Shown here: positions 26,312-37,938 of the stretch, in pieces | Position numbering within the stretch: the stretch's first letter is position 1 | How the letters are laid out: each line of letters starts with the position of its first letter | Assembly: GCF_016745395.1 (NCBI RefSeq) | Contig: NZ_JAERVJ010000001.1 | Span: forward strand, 682,001 to 746,000 | Direction of reading: 5' to 3' | DNA from: Methylocystis sp. Sn-Cys | GTDB lineage: Bacteria; Pseudomonadota; Alphaproteobacteria; Rhizobiales; Beijerinckiaceae | Length of the DNA: 64,000 nt | The notes under the pieces: generated by a model | Seen by the model: only the letters and a program-made list of their open reading frames with translations | Told to the model about the DNA's origin: nothing | Databases searched by the model: none | Translations under genes and position numbers: made by a program

Positions 26312-27907
26312 ATGCTGGATGTCGCAATTGTCGGTGGCGGAATCTGCGGTCTCGCGCTGGCGCGCAGCCTTGCTGCGAAAGGCCTTTCCTATGCGCTGTT
26401 CGAGGCGCGCGATCGGCTTGGCGGGCGCGTTCTGACTGTCGAGAACCCGACAAGCGGCCTGCGCCTCGATCTCGGACCCACCTGGTTCTGGCCGCAGACT
26501 CAAGGCGCCATAACCCGCCTCGTCGGCGAATTGGGGCTGGAGCCTTTCGATCAGCACGATCCCGGCACAGCGCTGCTGATGACCGATCCCGAGAAAGCGC
26601 CCGCCGTGCAGTCGGCGCCGGGCCTCCACGGCGGCGCGCAACGGCTGAAGGGCGGCATGGCCGCGCTCGTCGCGGCGCTCGCCGCCGATCTCGATCCGCA
26701 GACTCTCCATTTCGGCCATGTTCTTCGCGCCGCGCGCGATTGTGGGGAAGCCGTCGAGCTTTGCTTCGAGACGGGCGAGGGCGAAGTTAAAATCGTCGCC
26801 CGTCAGGTCGCGCTCGCCGTTCCGCCGCGCCTGCTCGATCGCGACGTCGCTTTCGCGCCGCCGCTGCCCGACTTTGTATCGGCGGCCATGCGCGACACGC
26901 CGACATGGATGGCGGCGAGCGCCAAGGCGGTCATCGGGCTTGCCGATCCGCCGATCTGGCGGGCCTTCGGTCATTCCGGCAACGCCTTCGTGGTTCACGA
27001 TCAGGCTGTGTTGGGCGAAATCTTCGACGCCTGCGACGCCGGAGGCGAATGCGGCGCGCTCGGCGGCTTCTTCGCGCTTCCGCCCGACACGCGCGAGGCG
27101 TTCCGCAACGGTCTGCCGACGCTCGCGAAAAGCCAGTTCGCCCAGCTCTTCGGCCCCTCGCTCGACGCGGGCGAATTGCACTTGCAGGATTGGGCGACAG
27201 AGAATTTCACCTGCACGCAGGCCGATCGCGCCACAGGCGGCGCCCATCCCGACTACGGCGCGCGCGCCTTCAGCCAACCGCTCTGGAACGGCAAGCTCTT
27301 TTTCGGAAGCTCGGAAACGGCGCGGGAGGGCGGCGGCTATGTCGAGGGCGCGATCAACGCCGCCCTGCGGATCGCCCGGCACATCTTGCCGCAACAGGAG
27401 ACGCCCATGACGATGCCGGATGTCGCGGGATCGACCGCCGAGCGCAATCAGCGTTGCCTCGAACTGTTCCATGAATGGGTGGCGTCACGGCGCGCGCCGG
27501 CGTTCGCCGCCTATCGGCAGCGGCTCAATTTTGCGCTGTCCCACGGTGAACGCGAGCAGCTCACGCAGCGCGCCATGCTCGGCGCCATGGAGGCGATTTT
27601 CGCCGACGCGCTGTCGATGATCGACGAACTGCCGTTCGACCATGCGGGCGTCGCCGTCGAGCGCGGACGCTCCGATCTTACGCCGAAAGTGCAGGCGGCC
27701 TTCGAGGGTTTCATTCAGGCGCTGCTCGATGCGATCATCGACTTCAACCGCACATCCTGCGCACTGTCGAATTTCCCGCAGGAGCATAAGCCGGCGAAGG
27801 ACTATGTCTCCGCGACGTTGCGAGACATCGGCGCGGCGTGGCGGGAGTTTTCGCTCGAAGCCAACAGCCGCCTGATCGCCAAGCAACGCGCGCCGATCGA
27901 TGCGTGA
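26312..27907 (+). CDS. Flavin amine oxidase with extra C-terminal domain
   Basis: 531 residues. Residues 1-~365 are a flavin monoamine oxidase: FAD-binding 'VAIVGGGICGLALARSLA', 'FEARDRLGGRV', 'LDLGPTWFWPQ', 'GGMAALVAAL', and the C-terminal FAD motif 'ETAREGGGYVEGAINAALR'. Residues ~370-531 form a separate, mostly helical region with no family I recognise. The start is taken at 26312 because AAAGGA lies nine bases upstream; an ATG at 26303 abuts the site. It probably forms an operon with the next small gene, 65 bases downstream. Confidence 0.82.
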   Translation: MLDVAIVGGGICGLALARSLAAKGLSYALFEARDRLGGRVLTVENPTSGLRLDLGPTWFWPQTQGAITRLVGELGLEPFDQHDPGTALLMTDPEKAPAVQSAPGLHGGAQRLKGGMAALVAALAADLDPQTLHFGHVLRAARDCGEAVELCFETGEGEVKIVARQVALAVPPRLLDRDVAFAPPLPDFVSAAMRDTPTWMAASAKAVIGLADPPIWRAFGHSGNAFVVHDQAVLGEIFDACDAGGECGALGGFFALPPDTREAFRNGLPTLAKSQFAQLFGPSLDAGELHLQDWATENFTCTQADRATGGAHPDYGARAFSQPLWNGKLFFGSSETAREGGGYVEGAINAALRIARHILPQQETPMTMPDVAGSTAERNQRCLELFHEWVASRRAPAFAAYRQRLNFALSHGEREQLTQRAMLGAMEAIFADALSMIDELPFDHAGVAVERGRSDLTPKVQAAFEGFIQALLDAIIDFNRTSCALSNFPQEHKPAKDYVSATLRDIGAAWREFSLEANSRLIAKQRAPIDA

Positions 27908-27972
27908 GCCTCGTCTGGCCCGCCACGTGCTTCGTCGCTAGCCAATCGAACATTGTCTGGAGACCGACACTC

Positions 27973-28287
27973 ATGGCCGTGGACCTTAAGAAAGATTGGA
28001 CGGACGCGGATATTGCGGCGCTCATCGGCTCGGTGACCGACGACCGCGACTGGCGCCTAGAGGTCGACGCCGATGGCGTCGCCGATCTCGCCGATAAGAC
28101 CGCGCATCCGACCGGCGTCGACTACGACGCTGCGCTGCATTGTTTTCTCGAAACATGGATGGCGGGAACCGATTTCGTCGGGCCCTCGGCCGCCGGCGAC
28201 AAAAACCTCGTCGGAAAAATCGCGAAAGCGCTGCGGGAGAACTATCCGGCGCTCAAGGCCAATAAATTCATCTTCGTCGATCTGTGA
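27973..28287 (+). CDS. Unknown small acidic protein
   Basis: 104 residues, soluble and acidic, beginning 'MAVDLKKDWTDADIAALIGS' and ending 'KANKFIFVDL'. It follows the amine oxidase by 65 bases in the same direction and lies before another unknown soluble protein. No signal peptide or known motif was seen. Repeat E3 starts immediately after the stop codon. Confidence 0.6.
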   Translation: MAVDLKKDWTDADIAALIGSVTDDRDWRLEVDADGVADLADKTAHPTGVDYDAALHCFLETWMAGTDFVGPSAAGDKNLVGKIAKALRENYPALKANKFIFVDL

Positions 28288-28288
28288 G

Positions 28289-28440
28289 TGAGATCCGCTC
28301 GATTGGTTCGGTGTCATTCCCGACGCTCGCGAAGCGAGCGATCGGGAATCCAGAGCAGCCACGGCTAATTTGGCTCTGGATTCCCGGTCGGGCTTTCAGC
28401 CCGCCGGGAATGACACGACCCCATGCGAGCCGTTCAATAA
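28289..28440 (+). repeat. Composite interspersed repeat E3 (type B hairpin inside)
   Basis: Ends 'gatccgctcgattggttcg' and 'ccccatgcgagc'-'ttcaa' as in E1, E4 and E5; the interior is a type B pair ('attcccgacgctcgcgaagc', 'cccggtcgggctttcagccc'). Confidence 0.85.
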
Positions 28441-28460
28441 ACAATAAAGTGAGGGCAAAA

Positions 28461-28871
28461 ATGGCGCGCGCGCAAACGGCCTATCTCAATCGCGCGGAGG
28501 TTCCCGCGCGTAAAGCGCTGCAGACTGCGCTCAATGAGCTGGGCTTCAAGCTGACGCTCGACGACGCCTATGCGCCGTTCGAGACCAAAGGCTATCTGCC
28601 CTGCACTTATGATGGCGAAGACGCTGGCTTCGACCTGCGCTTCGGCGAAGTGGAGTCACCCACCGACATTCTCTCGGCGGCGCTCAACGGGCGCGACGTC
28701 GCCATGAAATTTCGCTGGGGCGGCGATCCGCGCGAGCAATTCGCCGCCGTCGCGGTCTGCGCGGCGCTTGCGGATAAATTCGGCGCGATCATTCACGAGC
28801 CGGAGCAGGATAAGCTCCTCACGCTCGATGAGTTGCATGCTACGGCGCGCAAGCTCGCCGCTTCGCTTTAA
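28461..28871 (+). CDS. Unknown soluble protein
   Basis: 136 residues with a mixed alpha/beta look; 'YDGEDAGFDLRFGEVE' and 'FRWGGDPREQFAAVAVCAAL' are the most distinctive stretches. GAGGG precedes the ATG at 28461. It lies between two composite repeats (E3 and E4), so it may be transcribed alone. Family not recognised. Confidence 0.6.
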   Translation: MARAQTAYLNRAEVPARKALQTALNELGFKLTLDDAYAPFETKGYLPCTYDGEDAGFDLRFGEVESPTDILSAALNGRDVAMKFRWGGDPREQFAAVAVCAALADKFGAIIHEPEQDKLLTLDELHATARKLAASL

Positions 28872-28875
28872 GGCT

Positions 28876-29031
28876 CGTACGAGATCCGCTTGGCTGGTTC
28901 GCTGTCATTGCGAGCGGAGCGAAGCAATCCAGAGCCGCGGTGACGCTCCTGGATTGCTTCGTCGCTGCGCTCCTCGCAATGACGGTCCCCCGTGAATGAC
29001 GCGCCCCATGCGAGCAATTCAAATGGAATAT
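28876..29031 (+). repeat. Composite interspersed repeat E4 (type A hairpin inside)
   Basis: Same outer ends as E3, but the interior is a type A hairpin (28904-28984, 'gaagcaatccag'/'ctggattgcttc'). It fills the gap between the preceding stop and the L,D-transpeptidase stop. Confidence 0.85.
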
Positions 29032-29033
29032 CC

Positions 29034-30524
29034 CTACCAGCCGGCGACGCGCCGGCAGGAGGCGGAGCCGCCGTCGAACTCGTAATGGTCGCCGCAGGCG
29101 AAGGCCACCGGCGGCTCGCCGGCTTGTTCGAATTTGTCGTAGCCTTGCTTGAGATTCTTCCAGAAATCGACCCATTGGTGATAACCGCCGCCGCTCCCGA
29201 CGAAGGAGAGCCAGCCGCCGCCTCCGCCCGTCTCGCGCGCGATATTGGCTTCCGTCATGCGGAACGGAAAAATATGGACGGGAATTTCCTTCTGCCCCGC
29301 CCGCAGCGCGGCTTCGACGAAACCGTAAATTTCTTCGATGCCCTGGTCGGTCATGGCGAAGCAGCCGACCGACTTGCACGACCCGTGCACCATCACGAGC
29401 CCGCCGGTGCGGCCGTTCTGGCGATCGAAAGCGTTAGGATAGCCGACGTTGAAGGCGCGATGGTAGTTGGAATGCGGATGAAGCTGCTTGGCGGAGACGC
29501 TGTAGAAGCCCTCGGGCGATTGATAATCAGCTTCCTTGAGCTTCGGCCCCAGACGGCCCGACCATTTGCAGATCGGGAAGGTCCGATACAGCGCATAGCG
29601 GCCGTTCTTCTTCAGCCATAATTCGAGCTGCCCTTCCTGCTTGAAGATGCGCACGAAGACCGGATCGCCCATGCCGAATTTCGGCGGCGGCGCCTGGAAG
29701 GCGTCGTCTGGCGCTGGCCGCAACGCGGGCTCCTCTAGCCGCGCCGTCTGCTGGGCGCCGGCAGGCGCGGGCGTCTGGGAACTCTCCGGCGTGGCGGAAG
29801 CGACTGTCGTCGCTTTACCGGGGGCGACGGCATTCTTGTCGAGGTCGGCCGGACGGGTGGGCGGCAGCGGCGCGTCGACGTAAATGGGCGCGGGGGCGGC
29901 GCTGGCCTGTTGCGCCTCGGGCGTCGGCTGCGCGGCCTGCGGCCAATGCGGGAAAGACCAGGACGACGCTGGCGCGGGTTGCTGCGAGGCGGCTTGCGGT
30001 TGGGCGGATGGGGGTTGAGCAGCTTGGGGCGGGACCGCGACAGGCTGGCTGGCCGCTGGCGGCTCCGGCGGCGCCTGCAAGGCGGCGAGATCGGCGGGCC
30101 GTATCGGCGGCAATGGCGCTCCAGCTTGCGCGCTCGGCAAATCGGCTGGCCGAGCCGGAGGCGTTGGCGCGACTGGCGGGAAGGAGACTGCGCCTTCGAC
30201 GTCGGACGCCTGCAGCTCATCGACCGCAGGCGGCGCCTCGGCGGCTGGAGAGGCTGGCGGCGGCGCGGCGGCGATGAGAGCGGGCGGAGGGCTCTCCGAA
30301 AGTTTCGCTTCCGCCGGCGCCTCAGCCGGCGGCGCAATCGCCCGTCTGAGGCCGGGCATGATGCTTCCGCCGGCAAGATGCGTCGGGTCGCCGCGCTGCG
30401 CGCTCCTCGAGGCCGTTGCCTCCCGCCCGCCGAGGCTCGGCATAAAATAAAGCACTCCCGTCCCCGCGGCGATGGCGGCGAGGACGACGACGGCAAACAA
30501 CAGATGGGTCGAACGAAGCTTCAT
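29034..30524 (-). CDS. Membrane-anchored L,D-transpeptidase with Pro-rich linker
   Basis: 496 residues. One N-terminal membrane helix ('LLFAVVVLAAIAAGTGVLYF'), then ~240 residues rich in Pro, Ala and Gln with three copies of PPxRPADL, then a YkuD-type domain in the last ~200 residues. The catalytic signature is 'MVHGSCKSVGCFAM'; the Cys forms the acyl-enzyme. Such enzymes make 3-3 peptidoglycan crosslinks or attach outer-membrane proteins to the wall. The long linker would let the periplasmic domain reach across the space. The murein L,D-transpeptidase (YafK-like) subgroup fits best. Confidence 0.88.
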   Translation of the reverse strand: MKLRSTHLLFAVVVLAAIAAGTGVLYFMPSLGGREATASRSAQRGDPTHLAGGSIMPGLRRAIAPPAEAPAEAKLSESPPPALIAAAPPPASPAAEAPPAVDELQASDVEGAVSFPPVAPTPPARPADLPSAQAGAPLPPIRPADLAALQAPPEPPAASQPVAVPPQAAQPPSAQPQAASQQPAPASSWSFPHWPQAAQPTPEAQQASAAPAPIYVDAPLPPTRPADLDKNAVAPGKATTVASATPESSQTPAPAGAQQTARLEEPALRPAPDDAFQAPPPKFGMGDPVFVRIFKQEGQLELWLKKNGRYALYRTFPICKWSGRLGPKLKEADYQSPEGFYSVSAKQLHPHSNYHRAFNVGYPNAFDRQNGRTGGLVMVHGSCKSVGCFAMTDQGIEEIYGFVEAALRAGQKEIPVHIFPFRMTEANIARETGGGGGWLSFVGSGGGYHQWVDFWKNLKQGYDKFEQAGEPPVAFACGDHYEFDGGSASCRRVAGW

Positions 30525-30576
30525 AAAGACAGCAGTCTAACCCTAGCGACGCAGTTGAAAGTCCGGCAAGCCCGCG

Positions 30577-31104
30577 TCAGTGCCCGTCGAAGGCGACCAG
30601 CGTGCGAACCGGGACGCCCAGCGCTTCGATCTTGCTTGCGCCGCCGAGATCGGGGAGGTCGATGACGAAACAGGCCGCCACGATTTCCGCGCCCATTTTC
30701 TGCAGAAGCCGGACCGCGCCTTCCGCCGTGCCGCCGGTCGCAATCAGATCGTCGACCAGAATGACACGCTCGCCTTGCGCGACGGCGTCCACATGCATCT
30801 CGATCTCGTCGGTCCCATATTCCAGCGTGTAGGACATGGAGACGGTTTCATGCGGCAGCTTGCCCTTCTTGCGGATCGGCACGAAGCCGGCCGAGAGCTG
30901 ATGCGCGACCGCGCCGCCGAGGATAAAGCCGCGCGCTTCAATTCCCGCGACCTTGTCGATCTTCGTTCCGGCCCAGGGCTGGACGAGCTCGTCGACCGCC
31001 TTGCGAAAGGCCCTGGCGTCGCCGAGCAGCGTGGTGATGTCGCGGAAGAGAATGCCTTTCTTGGGAAAGTCTGGAATGGTGCGGATGGCGGCGCGAAGCG
31101 ACAT
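30577..31104 (-). CDS. apt: Adenine phosphoribosyltransferase
   Basis: Apt converts adenine and PRPP to AMP. 175 residues, normal length. The PRPP loop '[20 protein letters not shown]' and the N-terminal '[15 protein letters not shown]' are diagnostic. AGGA six bases before ATG 31104 sets the start. Together with mtnP (31519-32403, same strand) it would recycle the adenine released from methylthioadenosine; a small plus-strand gene now lies between them. Confidence 0.96.
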   Translation of the reverse strand: MSLRAAIRTIPDFPKKGILFRDITTLLGDARAFRKAVDELVQPWAGTKIDKVAGIEARGFILGGAVAHQLSAGFVPIRKKGKLPHETVSMSYTLEYGTDEIEMHVDAVAQGERVILVDDLIATGGTAEGAVRLLQKMGAEIVAACFVIDLPDLGGASKIEALGVPVRTLVAFDGH

Positions 31105-31213
31105 GGCTTGTCCTGGCGTTTTAGAAAACATTCAACCATAGGCTGATTTGGCGCTGGCGCGCGCAGCCAAGCTCTTTACACTCAACCTGCGTTCCCTCCA
31201 AGGATTTCGCTCC

Positions 31214-31525
31214 ATGCACGCCCTCACCCGCCTTGCCTTCGCGCTTGCCTTTAGCCTCCCCGGCGTGGTCCAGGCCCAAAATTACCATGTTGTTCCTCCC
31301 CCGGTTCAAGGCGGGGCGATGGGCGGCTACGGGCCGGCCCAGCCTATGCCGCCAGGAACCGGTTACGGCGGTTACGGCCCCGGCGGCGGCCATGGCCGCG
31401 GCTACGGCTGCTACGGCTGCGCCTATGTCGGCGACTACGACCCCAACGGCGGCAATGTGACGCTGCCCGTCGCGCCGCCCAAGCGCATCCAGGGGCAGTG
31501 GCGCAACGGCCAGTGGTATTACTGA
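31214..31525 (+). CDS. Secreted Gly/Tyr-rich small protein
   Basis: 103 residues: signal peptide 'RLAFALAFSLPGVVQA', then a Gly/Tyr/Pro-rich low-complexity stretch with GGYG repeats and a pair of cysteines ('GCYGCAY'), and a basic end 'RIQGQWRNGQWYY'. AAGGA precedes the ATG. It is the only plus-strand gene between apt and mtnP, and its last seven bases overlap the mtnP stop. Function unknown. Confidence 0.65.
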   Translation: MHALTRLAFALAFSLPGVVQAQNYHVVPPPVQGGAMGGYGPAQPMPPGTGYGGYGPGGGHGRGYGCYGCAYVGDYDPNGGNVTLPVAPPKRIQGQWRNGQWYY

Positions 31526-32403
31526 GCGGCCGCGCCGTTCAGCCGCGACATCACCGCGTCGAGCTTCTTCAGCAATTCGGGGTCGCGCGCCTCGGGCGCC
31601 GTGAGAATGGCGCTGTCGAGCGCGCGGTCGGAGCCCACCGGGCAAGCCTCGTGCTCGCGCGGGAAATCCCTCAGCACGCGCGCCACGAGCCGCGCGGCCT
31701 TGGCCGAGTTCTCGCGCACAATCGCGATCACCGAGGCGACGTCCACATGGTCGTGCTCGGGGTGCCAGCAGTCGAAATCCGTCACCATGGCGACGGTGGC
31801 GTAGGAAATCTCGGCCTCGCGCGCGAGCTTGGCCTCGGGCATGGCGGTCATGCCGATGAGATCGAAGCCCGACGCCTTATAGGCGAGCGATTCGGCGTAG
31901 CTCGAAAATTGCGGACCTTCCATGCAGACGTAGGTGCCGCCGACGGCGATCTCGATCGCTTCGTCGCGCGCCGCCTTCGCGATGCGGGCGGATAATTTCG
32001 GGGCGATGGGGTGCGCCATCGACACATGCGCCACGCAGCCGTCGCCGAAGAAGGACGACTGACGCGCGAAGGTGCGATCGACGAACTGGTCGACCAGCAC
32101 GAACAGCCCCGGGAAAAACTGCGATTTGAACGATCCGCAGGCCGAGACCGAAATAATGTCGGTCACGCCGACGCGCTTCATTGCGTCGATATTGGCGCGA
32201 TAGTTGATCGTCGACGGCGAGAGCCTATGCCCGCGTCCATGGCGCGGCAAAAAGACCGCCTGCGTGCCGCCGACCTCGCCGAAGACGAGCTCGTCCGAGG
32301 GCTCGCCCCAAGGGGTGGCGACGCGCTCGCGCCTGACGTCCTGCTCTCCCGGAAGATCATAAACCCCGGATCCGCCGATAATTCCGACAACCGCGCGCGC
32401 CAT
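31519..32403 (-). CDS. mtnP: S-methyl-5'-thioadenosine phosphorylase
   Basis: MtnP splits methylthioadenosine with phosphate to adenine and methylthioribose-1-phosphate. 294 residues with 'VVGIIGGSGVYDLPG' at the start, 'PRHGRGHRLSPSTINYRANI' for the phosphate and sugar sites, and 'CMEGPQFSSYAES' for the substrate Met/Glu region. The ATG at 32403 is preferred over 32409 by GGGGGAT spacing. It feeds adenine to apt. Confidence 0.95.
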   Translation of the reverse strand: MARAVVGIIGGSGVYDLPGEQDVRRERVATPWGEPSDELVFGEVGGTQAVFLPRHGRGHRLSPSTINYRANIDAMKRVGVTDIISVSACGSFKSQFFPGLFVLVDQFVDRTFARQSSFFGDGCVAHVSMAHPIAPKLSARIAKAARDEAIEIAVGGTYVCMEGPQFSSYAESLAYKASGFDLIGMTAMPEAKLAREAEISYATVAMVTDFDCWHPEHDHVDVASVIAIVRENSAKAARLVARVLRDFPREHEACPVGSDRALDSAILTAPEARDPELLKKLDAVMSRLNGAAAQ

Positions 32404-32916
32404 GCGCATCCCCCATTTTCCCAGATCGCGCGGGCCCGTAGATGGGACGCGCACGTAAACTTATCGTCCGGCGAGGCGCGAGGCAAAGCGCGACAGAGCC
32501 TGAATGGTGCGGCGCGTCACTGTCCTGCGGCGCCGATGCTCGCCCGGTTTCGACGAAATGCGGAAGGTCAAAATTAAGGCAGATATTTTCCCCAGGCCAT
32601 GCCGGCGCCTCCGCAGGCGCGCCGCATAAATTCGCCGCGAACCGCCGAGTTTTCCCCGCGCCGCGAGGCCCCAGCGTTGCAGTCTCGATGGCTTTCCGCG
32701 TGCCTAGTGCGAAGGCGCGAACGAAATCTGGGCGCCGGACAGGGTTGCGCCGCAAAATTCACTGTGTTAGGGACCCATCGCCTTGGGACTGGGGCGTTGC
32801 CGCTCTTAGTTCCTTGCCCCTGCAGCATCCGTCGCTACGAAGCCGACCGCCAAAGGCGCGAACGCATTTTCGCGTGGGCGTCGTTTCGAGCGATGCGAAT
32901 TTGACGAGCGATCCAA
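32404..32916. other. Gene-free region ahead of the atp operon
   Basis: 513 bases between mtnP and atpH. All frames seen here are shadows without ribosome sites or family likeness. The only signal found is a candidate promoter at 32745-32772; nothing was seen in 32404-32744. Confidence 0.5.
32745..32772 (+). promoter_or_regulatory. Candidate atp operon promoter
   Basis: TTGCGC (32745-32750), 16 bases, then TTAGGG (32767-32772) followed by ACCCAT. The -10 block TTAGGGA(A)CCCA matches that of the rplU promoter at 12456. It would give a leader of roughly 135 bases before atpH. Confidence 0.4.
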
Positions 32917-33479
32917 GTGGCTCAAGACGGAGTTTCGCTTTCCGGCGTCGCAGGACGTTACGCCTCCGCCCTTTACGAACTGGCGTCGGAAAAGAGCGCC
33001 ACGGACGAGGTCGCTACGGCGCTCGCCGCGTTTCAGGGCCTCATCAATGAAAGTCCCGACCTCCAGCGTCTGGTGAGAAGCCCCGTCTTCTCCGCGCAGG
33101 AGCAGGTCAAGGCGCTCGACGCCATCCTCAAGAAAGCGGGCATTTCCGGCGTCGCCGGCAATTTCATCCGCCTGGTGGCCTCCAAGCGCCGCCTCTTCGT
33201 TCTCCCGGACATGATCGCCGCCTATCAGAGCCTTCACGACAAGGCCCGTGGTCTGGTCCGCGCCGACGTGACCGTCGCCGCGCCGCTGAAGCCGGATCAT
33301 GAAACGGCGCTGCGCCAGGCGCTCGCCGGCGTCACCGGCGGCAAGTCGGTCAGCCTCAACGTCAAGACCGATCCGTCGATCATCGGCGGCATCGTCGTCA
33401 AACTCGGTTCGCGCATGGTCGACGCTTCCGTTCGCACCAAGCTCAATTCAATCCGCACACGCATGAAAGAGGTCGGCTG

Positions 33480-33480
<1 letters not shown>
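32917..33480 (+). CDS. atpH: F0F1 ATP synthase subunit delta
   Basis: The delta subunit joins F1 to the peripheral stalk. 187 residues with '[17 protein letters not shown]' near the start and the C-terminal '[20 protein letters not shown]', both diagnostic of OSCP/delta. The start codon is GTG at 32917. The F0 genes (atpB, E, F) are not in this window, as expected in alphaproteobacteria, where F0 and F1 genes form separate operons. The stop overlaps the atpA ATG by one base. Confidence 0.96.
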
Positions 33481-35009
<1,529 letters not shown>

Positions 35010-35075
35010 GCCGACAATGACGGATCGCGCGCTCGGTAGCGGGCGCGCGGCGACCTCGAGACAAGAAGCACGCCA

Positions 35076-35957
35076 ATGCCCTCGTTGAAGGATCTTCGAA
35101 ACCGGATTTCTTCCGTCAAGGCGACGCAGAAGATCACCAAGGCCATGCAGATGGTCGCGGCGGCCAAGCTGCGTCGCGCGCAGACGGCGGCCGAGGCCGC
35201 GCGTCCCTACGCCGAGCGCATGGAATCCGTCCTCGCCAATCTCGCCGCCGGCGTCTCCACCGGCGGTCCGCAGCTTCTCGCTGGCAATGGCAGGGATGAC
35301 GTGCATCTCCTCGTCGTCGCCACCGCCGAGCGCGGCCTTTGCGGCGCGTTCAATTCCTCGATCGTGCGCCTCGCCCGCGAGCATATCCTGCGCCTGCAGG
35401 GACAGGGCAAGACGGTCAAAATTCTCTGCGTCGGCAAGAAGGGCTACGACCAGCTTCGCCGCCAGTTCGAGAAAGAGATCGTGGAGCTCATCGAGCTGCG
35501 CGGCCTCAAGAACATCGGCTTCGACAATGCGGATGAGATCGGCAAGAAGATCATCGCCATGTTCGAGGCCGGCGAATTCGACGTCGCCACGCTGTTCTTC
35601 TCGAAGTTCAAGTCGGTGATCGCGCAGATCCCGACGGCGCAGCAGCTCATTCCGGCGCAGATCGCCGCGAATGAGAATGCCCCGGCCGTCGACGGCCCGC
35701 AGCCGTCCTATGAATATGAGCCCGGCCAGGACGAGATTCTCTCCGAGCTCCTGCCGCGCAACATCTCGGTGCAGGTGTTCCGCGCGCTCCTCGAAAACGC
35801 CGCCTCGGAGCAGGGCGCGCGCATGAGCGCGATGGACAACGCCACGCGCAACGCCGGCGACATGATCAAAAAGCAGACGACCCTCTACAACCGGTCGCGC
35901 CAGGCGATGATCACCAAGGAACTCATCGAAATCATCTCGGGCGCCGAAGCGCTCTGA
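35076..35957 (+). CDS. atpG: F0F1 ATP synthase subunit gamma
   Basis: The rotating central shaft. 293 residues with the coiled-coil N-terminus '[20 protein letters not shown]', '[14 protein letters not shown]' and the conserved C-terminal '[19 protein letters not shown]'. Follows atpA by 66 bases. Confidence 0.98.
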   Translation: MPSLKDLRNRISSVKATQKITKAMQMVAAAKLRRAQTAAEAARPYAERMESVLANLAAGVSTGGPQLLAGNGRDDVHLLVVATAERGLCGAFNSSIVRLAREHILRLQGQGKTVKILCVGKKGYDQLRRQFEKEIVELIELRGLKNIGFDNADEIGKKIIAMFEAGEFDVATLFFSKFKSVIAQIPTAQQLIPAQIAANENAPAVDGPQPSYEYEPGQDEILSELLPRNISVQVFRALLENAASEQGARMSAMDNATRNAGDMIKKQTTLYNRSRQAMITKELIEIISGAEAL

Positions 35958-35965
35958 TCCGCTAA

Positions 35966-37420
<1,455 letters not shown>

Positions 37421-37438
37421 GCTTTCAGCAATCCGGGA

Positions 37439-37502
37439 GGGGCGGCCTGCGGCCGTCCCACGCCCGATCCCAACAATTGATGGCCGGGCAAAGACCGGCC
37501 AT
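37439..37502 (+). other. Two tandem hairpins between atpD and atpC
   Basis: First helix 37439-37447/37451-37459 (ggggcggcc/ggccgtccc, one G-U pair); second helix 37480-37487/37495-37502 (atggccgg/ccggccat). No T-run follows. The second resembles the palindromic core of the C repeats. They may protect the atpD 3' end or lower atpC expression. Confidence 0.5.
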
Positions 37503-37536
37503 TCGCTTATGACGATCAGCGTCGCCGGAGACTGAC

Positions 37537-37938
37537 ATGGCCGCTTTCCACTTCGAACTCGTTTCTCCCGAGAAGCTCCTGTTTTCGGGCGACGTCGAAA
37601 GCGTGGTTGCGCCGGGCGCCGAGGGCCAGTTCACGGTCCTCAAGGATCACGCGCCGGTGATGACGACGCTGAAGGCCGGCGTCGTGACGGTCGCTGGCGG
37701 CGACGGCAAGCTCGAGAAGCTTTTTGTCCGCGGCGGTTTCGCCGATGTGAACGCCTCCGGCTTCACCATCCTCGCCGAGCTGGCTCTTCCGCTTTCGGAG
37801 ATCGACGCGGGCAAGCTCGACGGCGACATCAAAAACGCGAAGGAAGATCTGTCCGACGCCAAAACCGACGCCGCGCGTCTGGCTGCAAGCGACAAGCTTG
37901 CGCAGCTCGAAGAAATGCGCGCCGCGCTTACGGCGTAA
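37537..37938 (+). CDS. atpC: F0F1 ATP synthase subunit epsilon
   Basis: The epsilon subunit couples and inhibits F1. 133 residues: N-terminal beta sandwich ('[19 protein letters not shown]', '[17 protein letters not shown]') and a C-terminal helical pair. It is 116 bases from atpD, the largest gap in the operon, and its last 11 bases overlap the convergent channel gene. Confidence 0.97.
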   Translation: MAAFHFELVSPEKLLFSGDVESVVAPGAEGQFTVLKDHAPVMTTLKAGVVTVAGGDGKLEKLFVRGGFADVNASGFTILAELALPLSEIDAGKLDGDIKNAKEDLSDAKTDAARLAASDKLAQLEEMRAALTA

